DNA of 41,655 bases from Planctomycetota bacterium. GTDB taxonomy: Bacteria > Planctomycetota > UBA1135 > UBA2386. The notes beneath the pieces were generated by a model. It saw only the letters and a program-made list of their open reading frames with translations. It made no database searches and was not told where the DNA came from. The position numbers and the translations under genes are program-made. Where the stretch lies: assembly GCA_016794035.1 (NCBI GenBank), contig JAEUHS010000034.1, positions 1-41,655 on the forward strand, written 5' to 3'. Below, piece after piece: positions 1 through 8,454 of this stretch (positions are counted from its first letter, which is position 1; every line of letters begins with the position of its first letter).

Positions 1-85
1 CGGCCGACGTGATGCTGATCTTCGGATCGGCGAGGTGCCACAGGCCCGACCACGGGCGGCCGGAGGCGGGAGCAGACGCGGACAT
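1..85 (-). CDS. UbiA-like prenyltransferase, N-terminal fragment (runs off window)
   Basis: Only the first 28 codons are inside the window, reading leftward from an ATG at 85. The segment WSGLWHLADPKISITSA resembles the start of UbiA-family membrane prenyltransferases, where a short polar N-terminus leads into the first helix with a (T/D)-P-K/R-I motif. The family transfers prenyl groups to aromatic or other acceptors, for example in quinone or heme O synthesis. The active-site Asp-rich motifs are outside the window, so the substrate cannot be judged. The start is supported by a TAGAGT box at 99-94 with an 8-nt gap to the ATG. It is divergent from the methyltransferase remnant. The family assignment rests on very few residues and is tentative. 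Confidence 0.45.
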   Translation of the reverse strand, partial: MSASAPASGRPWSGLWHLADPKISITSA

Positions 86-93
86 CTGCACCG

Positions 94-128
94 ACTCTAG
101 CCACCGTCGCGGTTCGCCGGTCTACGCT
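94..128. promoter_or_regulatory. Back-to-back -10 boxes for divergent genes
   Basis: TAGAGT on the minus strand (99-94) lies 8 nt before the ATG at 85. TACGCT on the plus strand (123-128) lies 6 nt before an ATG at 135. Both fit the TANNNT pattern seen before many genes in this window and would give leaderless transcripts. No convincing -35 box was found. Confidence 0.45.
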
Positions 129-134
129 GTTCGG

Positions 135-553
135 ATGGTGCATCCCGCGCTGGCCGACACCACCCACCGGCCGTGACCCACGCGCCGCTGGCGCCGTTCG
201 ACGCGGTCTGCGCCAACCATCTGCTGAACGTGTTCGCCGAAGCCGAGGCGCGAGGCCTGCTCGCCCGGCTCGCCGGCTTCGTCCGGCCCGGCGGCTTCGT
301 CCTGGTCGCCGATTTCGCGCCGCCGCGCGGCCTGCGCGACGTGCTGCTGCACGCACACTGGTCGGCGACGGTCGCGATCGGGGTGCTGTTCCGCCTCTGC
401 GACCTGCACCGCCTCTACGACTATGCAACCTGGCTCGACGACGCCGGGCTGGTGCTGCGCGAAGAACGCCGCTTCCGCGTGCTCGGCCTGCTGCCGGCCT
501 ACCGCACGCTCGTGCTGCAGAAGCCGGCCGGCACCGACCGCGGGGGCGCCTGA
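135..553 (+). pseudogene. Truncated, frameshifted SAM-dependent methyltransferase remnant
   Basis: From GTG 173 to TGA 553 there are 126 codons that look like the C-terminal half of a class I methyltransferase: FDAVCANHLLNVF (end of the motif II region), then VRPGGFVLVADF (motif III), and a C-terminal strand RTLVLQKP. The SAM-binding glycine loop (motif I) is missing, and the upstream divergent gene leaves no room for it. A second ATG at 135, directly behind a TACGCT box, opens a 13-codon frame that stops at 174-176. One extra base would join it to the main frame. The gene therefore appears both 5'-truncated (family length is usually 200-250 residues) and frameshifted. It may still be transcribed and carry the downstream kinase operon, because no TANNNT box is visible in 554-740. 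Confidence 0.6.
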
Positions 554-740
554 CCGCAGCTGCCGACCGTCCTGGCCGACCTCGGGGACGGCCGCGGCAG
601 GGACACGGCCGGACGACGACCCCGAAGCGAGGCACCGGCGCGCCCGCGAGTCGCCGCTGGCAGCGCGGCGTCGCGGCGCGGCTCGCGCGGCCATGCGCCG
701 AGCGTCGAAGGATGACGGAGCCGCCCCGCCTTTCGCCGCC

Positions 741-1898
741 ATGCCGTCCGCACCGACCGCCACCGCCACGACCGCCGGCCGCATCCTGTTCGTCGACGAC
801 GACCCGCGTCTGCTCGACGGCATCCGCCGCCGGTTGCGCGGCCGCTTCCAGGTCGAGACGGCGATCGGTCCCGAGCAGGGCCTCGAAGTGCTGGCGGCGC
901 AGCCGCCGTTCGCGGTCGTCGTCGCCGACATGAACATGCCGGGCATGGACGGCGCGACCTTCCTCGGCCGCGTGCAGGAGATCTCGCCGGACTCCGTGCG
1001 CATGATGCTGACCGGCAACGCCGACCTCGACACCGCGATCGCCGCGGTCAACGGCGGCCACATCTTCCGCTTCATGCAGAAGCCGATCGGCAGCGACGAC
1101 CTCGAACGGTTCCTGTGCGCCGGCCTGCAGCAGCGCGAACTGGTCGATTCGATGCGCCGCGCGGCGGTGGCCGAACAGACCCTGCTGGCGAAGAGCCAGT
1201 TCCTCGCCACCGTCAGCCACGAACTGCGCACACCGTTGACGGTGATCCGCTCGACGGCCGAGATCCTCGAGCAGTTCACCGACGACGAGCCGCGGGAGGT
1301 GCGGGCCGAGTTCCTGGGCACCATCGGCACCTATGCCCGGCATCTCGAAGGCATGATCGACCAGCTGCTGCTGATGGCCGAACTGGACACCGCCGAATCG
1401 CGCGCGCTCGGCGCGCAGTCGTTCGACCTCGGCGCGGCGCTGCACGCCGCCGTCTCGCGGCAGCACGAGACCACCGGGGCGGGGCGCGCACCCGCCGCGC
1501 TGGACGTCGAGCCGGTCGGGCTTTCGTGCCGCGGCGATGCGGCGGCGGTCACGACCGCCTTCGCCCAGCTGCTGGCCAACGCCTACCGGTATTCCCCGGC
1601 GACCACGCCGGTGCACGTCGAACTGCGGCGCGACGCCACCGCCGCGCGCATCCGGATCCGCGACCAGGGGCCGGGGATTCCGGCCACGATCGCCGAGCGG
1701 GTGTTCGAACCGTTCGTGCAGTGCGCCGACGTGCTGAACGACAAGCCGGCCGGACTCGGCCTCGGGCTCACGATCGCACGCCGCATCGTCGAACGTCACG
1801 GCGGCACGATCACGCTCGACGGCGGCGAGAACGGCGGCACGGTCGCGACTGTCACGCTGCCGCTGACGGGCGGCGACGAGGGAGGCGGACTGCCGTGA
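741..1898 (+). CDS. Response regulator-histidine kinase hybrid (REC-HisKA-HATPase)
   Basis: A cytoplasmic 385-residue two-component protein with an N-terminal receiver. The acidic cluster VDDD is at 19-21, the phospho-acceptor Asp63 is in ADMNMPGMDG, and the conserved Lys114 is in FMQKP. The receiver resembles those of RpfG/HupR-type regulators. A short helix leads to a HisKA domain with His160 in FLATVSHELRTP. The HATPase_c domain follows, with DQGPGIP (G1), FEPFVQ (F box) and GLGLGLTIARRIV (G2). There are no membrane segments or PAS domain, so its input probably comes through the receiver. I took ATG 741 as start because the receiver begins directly after it; ATG 693 is in frame and gives 16 more residues. 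The next gene's GTG overlaps its stop (GTGA), so the three signalling genes look co-transcribed and translationally coupled. Confidence 0.88.
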   Translation: MPSAPTATATTAGRILFVDDDPRLLDGIRRRLRGRFQVETAIGPEQGLEVLAAQPPFAVVVADMNMPGMDGATFLGRVQEISPDSVRMMLTGNADLDTAIAAVNGGHIFRFMQKPIGSDDLERFLCAGLQQRELVDSMRRAAVAEQTLLAKSQFLATVSHELRTPLTVIRSTAEILEQFTDDEPREVRAEFLGTIGTYARHLEGMIDQLLLMAELDTAESRALGAQSFDLGAALHAAVSRQHETTGAGRAPAALDVEPVGLSCRGDAAAVTTAFAQLLANAYRYSPATTPVHVELRRDATAARIRIRDQGPGIPATIAERVFEPFVQCADVLNDKPAGLGLGLTIARRIVERHGGTITLDGGENGGTVATVTLPLTGGDEGGGLP

Positions 1899-3121
1899 CG
1901 ATGCTGCAACCGAGCGAGGCGCAGCTGCGGTCGGTGATCGACCAGACGCTGCACGGCGTGATCTTCACCGATGCCCTGGGTCGCATCGCCTTCCACAACC
2001 GCGCCGCGGCGGCACTGTTCGGCTACGGCGCCGACGAGATGTGCGGCCTCGACATCGGCCTGTTGATCCCGGCCGACCTCGGCCTGGAGACCCGCGAACT
2101 GCCCGAGGTCCCGCCGCCGAACCTGATCCTGGCGTTCACCGACGCGACCAGCGACGTGCGCGCGCGCCGCAAGGACGGCTCCGAGTTCGTCGTCGACCTG
2201 ACCCTCAGCAGGACCGACGTCGAGGGCGTGACGCTCTATTCGATGGTGCTGGTGGACATCACGGCGCGGCTCGAGGCAGAAGTCGAGAAGCAGCGCCTGC
2301 ACGTGCAGCTGGCCAAGGCCCACAAGCTGGAATCGGTCGGCCAGCTCGCCGCCGGCGTCGCGCACGAGATCAACACGCCGACGCAGTACGTCGGCGACAA
2401 CCTGCACTTCGTCAAGGAGGGACTGCCGGCGCTGTGGACGCTGCTCGCGGCCTACCGCGACGCGGCCGCGGCCGACGATCCGGACCGGCGCCGGGCCGCG
2501 ATCGCCGCCGCCGAGCAACTCGCCACCACGCTCGACCTCGACTACCTGACCGAAGAGATGCCACGCGCGATCGACCAGGCGATCGAGGGCGCGTCCCAGA
2601 TCGCCGGCATCGTGTCGGCGATGAAGGCCTTCTGCCACCCCGGTCGCCCGGAGAAGGAGTCGATCGACCTCAACGCCGCGGTCGAGAACACCATCGACGT
2701 GTCCCGCAACGAGTGGAAGTACATCGCCAGGGTCGAACGCGATCTCGCGCCGGACCTGCCGCGCGTCATGTGCAACAGCAACGAGATCCGGCAGGTCGTG
2801 CTGAACCTGCTCGTCAACGCCGCGCAGGCGATCGCCGAGAAGCCGGGCACCAAGGGCGGCGTCCGCGGCACGATCCGCCTGTCGACGCGCTGCGCGTCGG
2901 GCTACGCCGAGATCGAGATCGCCGACGACGGCCCGGGCATCCCCGAGCACGTGATGCCGCGCCTGTTCGAGCCGTTCTTCACCACCAAGGGCGTCGGCAA
3001 GGGCACCGGCCAGGGCCTCGCGATCGCGCACTCGATCATCGTCGACGGCCACGACGGCGAGATCGTCGTGCAGTCGCAACCGGGGCACGGCACGTCGTTC
3101 GTGCTGAGGCTGCCGCTGTGA
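1895..3121 (+). CDS. PAS-domain sensor histidine kinase
   Basis: A 408-residue soluble kinase. A PAS domain covers about residues 10-130 (VIDQTLHGVIFTDALGRI, then RRKDGSEFVVDLTLS). The H box AAGVAHEINTPTQYVGDN follows, of the NtrB/ZraS-like HEINTP type, with a longer than usual helical insert before the ATPase domain. The HATPase_c domain has NEIRQVVLNLLVNAAQAI (N box), DDGPGIP, FEPFFTTKGVGKGTGQGLAIAHSI (F and G2 boxes) and a terminal LRLPL. The GTG start overlaps the upstream TGA and has a GGAGG 9 nt before it at 1881-1885. Its stop in turn overlaps the next GTG. PAS input may be a cofactor or small ligand; no haem or flavin ligand can be assigned from sequence. Confidence 0.9.
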   Translation: MTMLQPSEAQLRSVIDQTLHGVIFTDALGRIAFHNRAAAALFGYGADEMCGLDIGLLIPADLGLETRELPEVPPPNLILAFTDATSDVRARRKDGSEFVVDLTLSRTDVEGVTLYSMVLVDITARLEAEVEKQRLHVQLAKAHKLESVGQLAAGVAHEINTPTQYVGDNLHFVKEGLPALWTLLAAYRDAAAADDPDRRRAAIAAAEQLATTLDLDYLTEEMPRAIDQAIEGASQIAGIVSAMKAFCHPGRPEKESIDLNAAVENTIDVSRNEWKYIARVERDLAPDLPRVMCNSNEIRQVVLNLLVNAAQAIAEKPGTKGGVRGTIRLSTRCASGYAEIEIADDGPGIPEHVMPRLFEPFFTTKGVGKGTGQGLAIAHSIIVDGHDGEIVVQSQPGHGTSFVLRLPL

Positions 3122-4356
3122 AGGAACTCGCCCTCACCGGCAAGGACGGCAAGCGGGAACGCGTGCTGTTCGTCGACGACGAGCCGCGGGTGCTCGATGG
3201 CCTGCGTCGCATGCTGCGGCCGATGCGCGACGTCTGGGACATGGAGTTCGTCGGCAGCGGCCGCGAGGCGCTCGACGCGGTGCGCGCCACCGGCGTCACG
3301 GTGCTGATCACCGACATGCAGATGCCTGACATGGACGGCGAGGCGCTGCTCGAGGCCGTCGCCCAGGAGAGCCCGGACACGGTGCGCATCGTGCTGACCG
3401 GCCACAGCGACGCCGAGTATCTCTACCGTTCGGCCAACAAGGCGCACCAGTTCCTGACCAAGCCGTGCCGCAGCGAGACCCTGTCGCGCGTGATCGAACA
3501 GGCGTGCGCGCTGCGCAACCTGCTGGCCGACGAGGCGCTGCGGCGCACGGTCTCGCGCATGCGGACGGTGCCGAGCCCGCCGCAGGTCTACCGCGATCTG
3601 ATGCACGAGGTCGAGCGCAGCGAGTGCTCGCTGCAGCGCGTCGGCACGATCATCGCCGGCGACATCGGCCTGACCTCCAGCGTGCTGCGCTTCGTCAACT
3701 CGGCCTGGCTGGCGCTGAATCGCCCGATCAAGGACATGACCGAGGCGGTGCTGATCCTCGGCATCGAGGCGATCAAGACCCTGGTGCTGTCGTCGCACGT
3801 GTTCGGCGAACTCGACGCGGCGAGCCGCTCGCACCTGGTGCTCGACATCGGCGAACACAGCCTGCAGGTGGCCCAGTTCAGCAAGCGTATCGCGGCCGCC
3901 GAGCAGGCCGATCCGACGCTCGCGAGCCAGGCGTTCACGGCCGGCATGATGCACGAGGTCGGCCTGATGGTGCTCGCCGCGAACGAGCCCGACGCCGTCG
4001 ACGCCGCGTTCCGCATGGCCCTGGTCGACAAGATCCCGATGCTCGAGGCGGAACGGCGGCTCCTGAAGGCGACGCACGCGCAGATCGGCGCCTACCTGCT
4101 GGGGCTGTGGGGACTGCCGAGCCCGATCGTCGAGGCGGTGGCGTTCGTCGGCGAGCCGCGTGCGAGTCTGCAGACCGCCTTCTCGCCGCTGTGCGCGGTG
4201 CACGTCGCCGAGTCGCTGGTGCACGCCGCCGTCCGGCTGCGCGTCCGGGCACCGGAACTCGACACGCTCTACCTGCAGCAACTCCACCTGCGGCACCGCC
4301 TCGAGCCCTGGTCCGAGTTGCGGGTCGCCCCGACCCGCGAACCCCGCGAGGCGTAG
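3118..4356 (+). CDS. Receiver-HDOD output protein
   Basis: A 412-residue protein with a receiver domain at 14-130: VDDE at 19-22, phospho-acceptor Asp66 in TDMQMPDMDG, Lys115 in FLTKP. It is followed by an HDOD domain at about 145-350 (VGTIIAGDIGLTSSVLRFVNSA, then EAVLILGIEAIKTLVLS, and AGMMHEVGLMVLA). HDOD domains are HD-GYP relatives that lack the metal-binding HD dyad and usually act as protein scaffolds in signalling. This is the likely phosphorylation target of the two kinases encoded upstream. The GTG start overlaps the preceding stop and has GAGG at 3106-3109, 8 nt upstream. The C-terminal 60 residues are Leu- and Arg-rich and unassigned. Confidence 0.9.
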   Translation: MKELALTGKDGKRERVLFVDDEPRVLDGLRRMLRPMRDVWDMEFVGSGREALDAVRATGVTVLITDMQMPDMDGEALLEAVAQESPDTVRIVLTGHSDAEYLYRSANKAHQFLTKPCRSETLSRVIEQACALRNLLADEALRRTVSRMRTVPSPPQVYRDLMHEVERSECSLQRVGTIIAGDIGLTSSVLRFVNSAWLALNRPIKDMTEAVLILGIEAIKTLVLSSHVFGELDAASRSHLVLDIGEHSLQVAQFSKRIAAAEQADPTLASQAFTAGMMHEVGLMVLAANEPDAVDAAFRMALVDKIPMLEAERRLLKATHAQIGAYLLGLWGLPSPIVEAVAFVGEPRASLQTAFSPLCAVHVAESLVHAAVRLRVRAPELDTLYLQQLHLRHRLEPWSELRVAPTREPREA

Positions 4357-4390
4357 CCGGCCGCGGCGGTGCGGCGCCACGGACCGACCG

Positions 4391-4478
4391 GGAACTGATG
4401 ACTTGCGTGCAGTTCCTTGGCCGAGGGCGGCTCCACGGTGGCAGCAAGACCCGGGAGCTGCACCCAAGTCATCAGTTC
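4391..4478 (+). repeat. Long inverted-repeat hairpin; copy A of a dispersed repeat
   Basis: The left arm 4392-4416 and right arm 4454-4478 are inverted copies matching at 23 of 25 positions, with a 37-nt loop. One of the two differences would be a G-U pair in RNA. The left half (4391-4429) recurs at 41516-41554 with one mismatch in 39. It starts 34 nt after the REC-HDOD stop. No transposase is present. It could be a terminator-like or REP-type palindrome, or a decayed miniature inverted-repeat element. The rest of 4357-4693 contains only the promoter region of the next gene. Confidence 0.75.
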
Positions 4479-4606
4479 TGACCGGTAGCAGCGGCCGGAC
4501 GGCGACGCACCGGCCCATCGCGCCCAGGCGCATCTCCGGGCGCGACCGCTGCGCAACGGTCCGGGTCGTTGCCTCGGGAGGCATGGGCCGATGGCCCGCC
4601 GCCGAG

Positions 4607-4612
4607 TAGACT
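4607..4612 (+). promoter_or_regulatory. Putative -10 box (TAGACT) of secreted protein gene
   Basis: TAGACT lies about 80 nt before ATG 4694. The string GTAGAC also occurs upstream of the two paralogous genes (8561-8566 and 10808-10813), which suggests a shared promoter element. No -35 box is apparent. Confidence 0.35.
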
Positions 4613-4693
4613 GCTGCGCATCTCCAGGGCGCATCTCCCTGCCCCTGCCATGTGCCCGGCATCGTTACCAACGCCGGCCAGGTCTCCCACACC

Positions 4694-6541
4694 ATGAAAC
4701 ATGCCCTCCTCTCCCTGTCTGCGTGCCTGCTGCTCGGTACCGTCGCGACGGCCCAGTGCCTCGACGTCAGTTCGCCCGGCACTCTGATCGGCAATGGCGA
4801 CGACACCCAGTTCCCGACCCACTACCCGCTCGGCTTCGCGTTCCCGATCAGCGGCGCGGCCGCACCGACGTACACGCACGTGCGCGTGTGCTGCAACGGC
4901 TGGGTGTGCCTGACCGACGGTGTCAACAGCCCGAACTTCCCGACCGCGCTGACGCCGACGACCGCCGACCTGACCAGCGTGGCCGGCAGCGCCCCGCGCG
5001 TCATGGCGTTCTGGCGCGACCTCAACCTCACCGCGGCCAACAACGGCAACGTCTACATCGACAGCTCGAGCAACCCGGGCGTCAGCTGCAAGATCAGCTG
5101 GGTCAACTTCGTCGAGTTCGGCCAGACCGCGGTCAAGAGCATGCAGATGGAGCTGTTCGTGACCGGCGAGGTGCAGTTCACGTATTCGACGCCGATGAAC
5201 GTGCAGGCCACGACGGCGCCGTTCGTCGGCATCACGCCGGCCAACGGCATCGCCGCGCCGCCGGTCTCCGACCTGTCGACGACCAACGTCACGACCAGCA
5301 ACTGCGTCTACCAGTCGTTCGCGCAGGGCACGTTCGACCTGCCCGGCCGGGCGCTGCGGTTCACGCCGATCGGTCCGGGCTGGGTGTGGAACACGATCTG
5401 CTCGCCGGCCTACAACGCCGCCTACGGCACCGGCTGCTACGGCTCCGAGGCGCGCTCGGCGTTCTACCAGCACTTCGGCAGCGCGGCGCTCGCGTCGGCG
5501 ACCCTGCAGGGCAACGCGCTGCTGCTGTCGCCGGCCGGGACCGGCTACGCGGTGCAGTGGCTGCCCGCCGGCGCCGCGCTCTACGTGCCGCCGACCGGCG
5601 CCGCGACGTCGCTGCCGACGACCGACGACGGCACCATCACGATCACGCCATCGATCCCGCTGTCGGCGCCGGGTGGTGCCGCGACGCAGTTGAACATCGC
5701 CCACAACGGCATCATCACGCTCGGCGCGACCGCCAACCAGGGCACGGACTACACGCCGACGCCCGCCGAGTTCCTGGCGTCGACCGGCGCGGCCTTCTAC
5801 AGCTGGTACGACTACAACGACACCGAGGCCGGTAGCGGCACGATCAAGACCGAAGAGGCGAACGGCTTCCTCTACGTCACCTGGGACGGCGTCGAGGGCT
5901 ACAACGTCCCCGCCGTCGCCGACCCGCACCGGTTCCAGTTCCAGTTCGAACTGGCCACCGGCGCCGTGTTCTTCGTCTGGGACACCGTCAGTCCGATCGG
6001 CTACGCGGGCCGCGAGTACCTCGTCGGCTACAACAGCGCCGGTCCGTCGGTGGACGGCGGCTCGATCGACCTGGCGACGGTACCCGGCTTCGTGACGGGA
6101 CCGGACCTGGTCCTGTCGCCGCTGACGCTGTCGGCGTCACCGGCGCCGGTCAACGACGGCGTCAACGGCACGCTGGTGACGTTCACGGTGACCAACATCC
6201 CGGCCTACCTGCAGTCGTCGCCACAGACGAGCCCCTACTACTCGGCGCTCTACCTGAGCACGGGGTCGTCGCCGGGAGTCGACCTCGGCTTCGTCGGCGC
6301 GCCAGGGTGCCGGGTCTACCTGTTCGCGCTGCAGGCGAGCGTGCCCGTGGGTCCCTCCACGGGACCGACCCAGACCGTGGCGCTGCAGTTCCCGCCGGGG
6401 TCCCTGGTGCCGCCGGGCAGCGACATCTGGGTGCAGGCGGTCTCGGCGATCGACGTCAACGCCGGCCTGCTGCCGAACGGGCAGAACCCGCTCGGCATCG
6501 TCACCAGCAACGGCCTGCAGTGCCACGTCGAAGCGCAGTGA
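4694..6541 (+). CDS. Secreted protein, GCY/FY-unit family (paralogue 1)
   Basis: A 615-residue exported protein of unknown function. The signal peptide MKHALLSLSACLLLGTVATA is followed by mature QC. A beta-rich region with HVRVCCNGWVCLTDG is followed by a central unit beginning YGTGCY at 244, then FYQHF and LQGNALLLSP. A second beta-rich region repeats the pattern (HNGIITLG, SWYDYN, LYVTWDGV). The C-terminal domain (about 485-615) ends LGIVTSNGLQCHVEAQ. The two halves look like repeats of a nidogen-like beta sandwich, but that fold is inference. It is paralogous to the proteins at 8677 and 10920, though clearly more distant from them than they are from each other. I chose ATG 4694 because the signal peptide starts there; an upstream in-frame ATG at 4652 would bury it. 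Confidence 0.82.
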   Translation: MKHALLSLSACLLLGTVATAQCLDVSSPGTLIGNGDDTQFPTHYPLGFAFPISGAAAPTYTHVRVCCNGWVCLTDGVNSPNFPTALTPTTADLTSVAGSAPRVMAFWRDLNLTAANNGNVYIDSSSNPGVSCKISWVNFVEFGQTAVKSMQMELFVTGEVQFTYSTPMNVQATTAPFVGITPANGIAAPPVSDLSTTNVTTSNCVYQSFAQGTFDLPGRALRFTPIGPGWVWNTICSPAYNAAYGTGCYGSEARSAFYQHFGSAALASATLQGNALLLSPAGTGYAVQWLPAGAALYVPPTGAATSLPTTDDGTITITPSIPLSAPGGAATQLNIAHNGIITLGATANQGTDYTPTPAEFLASTGAAFYSWYDYNDTEAGSGTIKTEEANGFLYVTWDGVEGYNVPAVADPHRFQFQFELATGAVFFVWDTVSPIGYAGREYLVGYNSAGPSVDGGSIDLATVPGFVTGPDLVLSPLTLSASPAPVNDGVNGTLVTFTVTNIPAYLQSSPQTSPYYSALYLSTGSSPGVDLGFVGAPGCRVYLFALQASVPVGPSTGPTQTVALQFPPGSLVPPGSDIWVQAVSAIDVNAGLLPNGQNPLGIVTSNGLQCHVEAQ

Positions 6542-6558
6542 CGGTGGCCGCGGGAGTC

Positions 6559-6575
6559 GGCCCGCGCCGCGGGCC
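6559..6575. terminator. GC-rich hairpin between convergent genes
   Basis: GGCCCGC gcc GCGGGCC is a perfect 7-bp stem located between the stop of the secreted protein (6541) and the stop of the leftward hydrolase (6608). No T tract follows, so the terminator role is a guess from position. Confidence 0.35.
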
Positions 6576-6607
6576 GCGATAGGACTCTGACGCGACGCGG
6601 CGGCGCT

Positions 6608-7438
6608 TCAGGGCGCCGCCGTCGCCGCGGTCGCGATCGCATCGGCGGCGGGCCGCGCCGCGAGCCGCGGCAGCGGCGCCCGATCGAGCATCTCGCCCCA
6701 GATCTCGAGCCACGGTCGCCAGCGGTGCGCTCCCGCGACGGTGATCACATGATCTGCCGGCAGCAGCGGCGCCAGCAGCTCGGCATGACCGAAGAACTTG
6801 TCGTCGGTGCCGATGCCGAGGTAGAGCGGCGGGCGCTTCGCGGTCGGATCGCCGTAGCCGCGCAACCAGGCGAACAGGCGGCGCGCGAAGTCCTCCGGCT
6901 CGGCCGGTGGCTGCCAGGCCAGCAGGCCACCCGCGGCGACGATCTCGTCCCGCAGGGCGGCGTCGCCGAGGTAGGGCGCGATCGACAGCACGCCCGCGAT
7001 CGGGTCCGGTGCATCGGACTCGACGCCGGAGCCATAGAGCATCGCGCCGAGGCCGCCGATCGAGATGCCGGCGAGCCAGACGCCGGCGTAGCCCGAGGCC
7101 CGGGCCGGTGCGATGACGTCCTGCCACAGCCGCTGCACGGTCTGTCGGCTGCGGTAGTAGCCGAAGTGCGCGTCGGCGATCACCACGTCCGCGGCGATGC
7201 CCCGTTCGCGGACCATCTGCACCATGCCGTGCCGGATCAGGTCGTCCGGCGTGTCCCCGACTCCGGGCAGGATGACGAGCAGCACGCGCGACGTGGCCGC
7301 CGCAGGCGCCGCGTCGAGCGTCGATGCCATCGGCACACTCGGGCTGCGCAGGTAGGCGCAGCCCGCGAGCAGCCCCAGTGCCAGCGTCGCGGCGAGCCGC
7401 GAGCGGCGGGTGGCAGGGTACGGCGAGCGGTCGTGCAT
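6608..7438 (-). CDS. Alpha/beta-hydrolase lipoprotein
   Basis: A 276-residue putative lipoprotein. It has a positively charged N-terminus, a hydrophobic stretch and a lipobox LLAGC with Cys27 as the lipidation site. The mature part is an alpha/beta hydrolase: VLLVILPGVGDTPDD (first strand and oxyanion region), nucleophile elbow GISIGG, GIGTDDKFFG with the acid residue, and AGAHRW supplying the His. The substrate is unknown. GDTPDD after the first strand suggests an esterase or lipase-like enzyme at the membrane surface. It is probably the second gene of a leftward operon with the PIG-L gene, 82 nt apart. A GCGAGG about 9 nt before the ATG is a reasonable ribosome binding site. Confidence 0.82.
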   Translation of the reverse strand: MHDRSPYPATRRSRLAATLALGLLAGCAYLRSPSVPMASTLDAAPAAATSRVLLVILPGVGDTPDDLIRHGMVQMVRERGIAADVVIADAHFGYYRSRQTVQRLWQDVIAPARASGYAGVWLAGISIGGLGAMLYGSGVESDAPDPIAGVLSIAPYLGDAALRDEIVAAGGLLAWQPPAEPEDFARRLFAWLRGYGDPTAKRPPLYLGIGTDDKFFGHAELLAPLLPADHVITVAGAHRWRPWLEIWGEMLDRAPLPRLAARPAADAIATAATAAP

Positions 7439-7520
7439 TGCGGAATCCTCGCCTGGTCCATCGCTGCAGCACCGACCGGGGATGCACCGGGATCGGAATC
7501 CGCAGCAGCGGGAACGCCGA

Positions 7521-8345
7521 TCAGGGCAACGTCTCGGGCGCGGTCAGCAGCGCGATCGTGCGCTGCGCGGCCGGGCTCGCCAGGTCGGCCGCGCCGACGA
7601 TCTCGAGGTAGGCGTCGCCGCGCACCGGCCAGAACACCTCGCAGCCGCTCGCGCCCGGCGCCAGCGGCGCATGCAGCGCCGCGCGCAGCCGCGCGACCTC
7701 CAGGTAGTCGAGGATCTCGAGCTGGGACCGGTAACACCGCATCAGTTCGATCTTCTGCTCCAGCTGCGCGCTGATGTCGACGACCCAGCCCGGCGGCGCC
7801 ATCGACCAGACCTCGTAGCCACACACCGTCGGCCGCTGGCCGGTGGCGCGCAGGGCCTGCGCGAGCAGGTGGTTGACGTAGCGATGGTCGCCGTGCGCCT
7901 CCCACAGGAACGGCGTGAACACCAGGTCCGGCTGCACCCGCTGCAGCACCTCGGCGACCCTGTCGATGAGCGCCGGCGCATGCTCGGGCGCAGCGAACGT
8001 GTGTTCGTTCCAGCCCACCAGCACCGGCGCACCGCAGCCGAGCCGCGCGGCGACGTCGCGCGCCTCTCCGGCGCGCACCGCCGCCATGCGGTCCTCGTCG
8101 GCGGCATCGCCCTTGCCGATGCGGCCGTCGGTCAGGTAGACCAGCTCGACCCGCGCACTGCCGGCGAGGCGCAGCAGCGTGCCGCCGAGCCCCAGCACTT
8201 CGTCGTCCGGATGCGGGATCAGCACGACGACGCGCTCGGCGAACGGCGGCGCGACGATGCGCCGGTGGGCGATGTGGCGCAGGTAGAGCTGTTGCCACAA
8301 CGACAGCGCCAGCGTGACTTCGGTGCGCGGATCCGGCATCGCCAT
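7521..8345 (-). CDS. PIG-L family N-acetylglucosaminyl deacetylase-like hydrolase
   Basis: A 274-residue zinc hydrolase of the PIG-L/LmbE family. The signature PHPDDE sits at 44-49 (His45 and Asp48 as zinc ligands, Asp47 as likely base). The distal EAHGDHRYVNHLL supplies the third ligand. LVYLTDGRIGKGDA follows the first strands, as is usual. The family deacetylates GlcNAc groups in GPI precursors, mycothiol, bacillithiol and antibiotics; the substrate here is unknown. The N-terminal WQQLYLRHIAHRRI and the C-terminal ~70 residues resemble bacterial members of about 250-270 residues. The start is uncertain. ATG 8345 overlaps the stop of a short upstream frame (TGATG), while an in-frame GTG near 8411 gives a longer N-terminus. 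The gene is probably transcribed from the TAGAGT box at 8460. Confidence 0.85.
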   Translation of the reverse strand: MAMPDPRTEVTLALSLWQQLYLRHIAHRRIVAPPFAERVVVLIPHPDDEVLGLGGTLLRLAGSARVELVYLTDGRIGKGDAADEDRMAAVRAGEARDVAARLGCGAPVLVGWNEHTFAAPEHAPALIDRVAEVLQRVQPDLVFTPFLWEAHGDHRYVNHLLAQALRATGQRPTVCGYEVWSMAPPGWVVDISAQLEQKIELMRCYRSQLEILDYLEVARLRAALHAPLAPGASGCEVFWPVRGDAYLEIVGAADLASPAAQRTIALLTAPETLP

Positions 8346-8446
8346 CAGCCTGTTGCCCCGCTGTCGGGGCGTCGCTCCGAGCGCACGTACCGCACGCAAC
8401 GAAGCCGGCACCGCGCGCGGGGGCCGGCGGATGCGAGGTCGAGCAT
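8345..8446 (-). CDS. Possible 33-codon upstream ORF coupled to the PIG-L gene
   Basis: ATG 8446 lies 8 nt behind a TAGAGT box, the same geometry as leaderless genes elsewhere in the window. The frame runs 33 codons, is Arg-rich (RARCRLRCVRYVR), and ends with a TGA that overlaps the ATG of the PIG-L gene as TGATG. It could be a leader peptide coupling translation. Alternatively, one base is missing and this is the true N-terminus of the deacetylase. Nothing in its sequence suggests a function. Confidence 0.35.
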   Translation of the reverse strand: MLDLASAGPRARCRLRCVRYVRSERRPDSGATG

Positions 8447-8454
8447 GGGCGGCG

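Noticed and set aside
423..740. Upstream extension of the first histidine kinase to position 423
   Set aside because: The added residues are Arg/Cys/Pro-rich and overlap the methyltransferase frame; the receiver domain starts right after ATG 741.
1796..3088. Long minus-strand open frame opposite the PAS kinase
   Set aside because: It is a GC-driven shadow. The opposite frame has clear PAS, HisKA and HATPase motifs, while this one is Arg/Asp/Val-rich without motifs.
4391..4478. Insertion sequence
   Set aside because: Only inverted repeats are present; no transposase and no clear target-site duplication.
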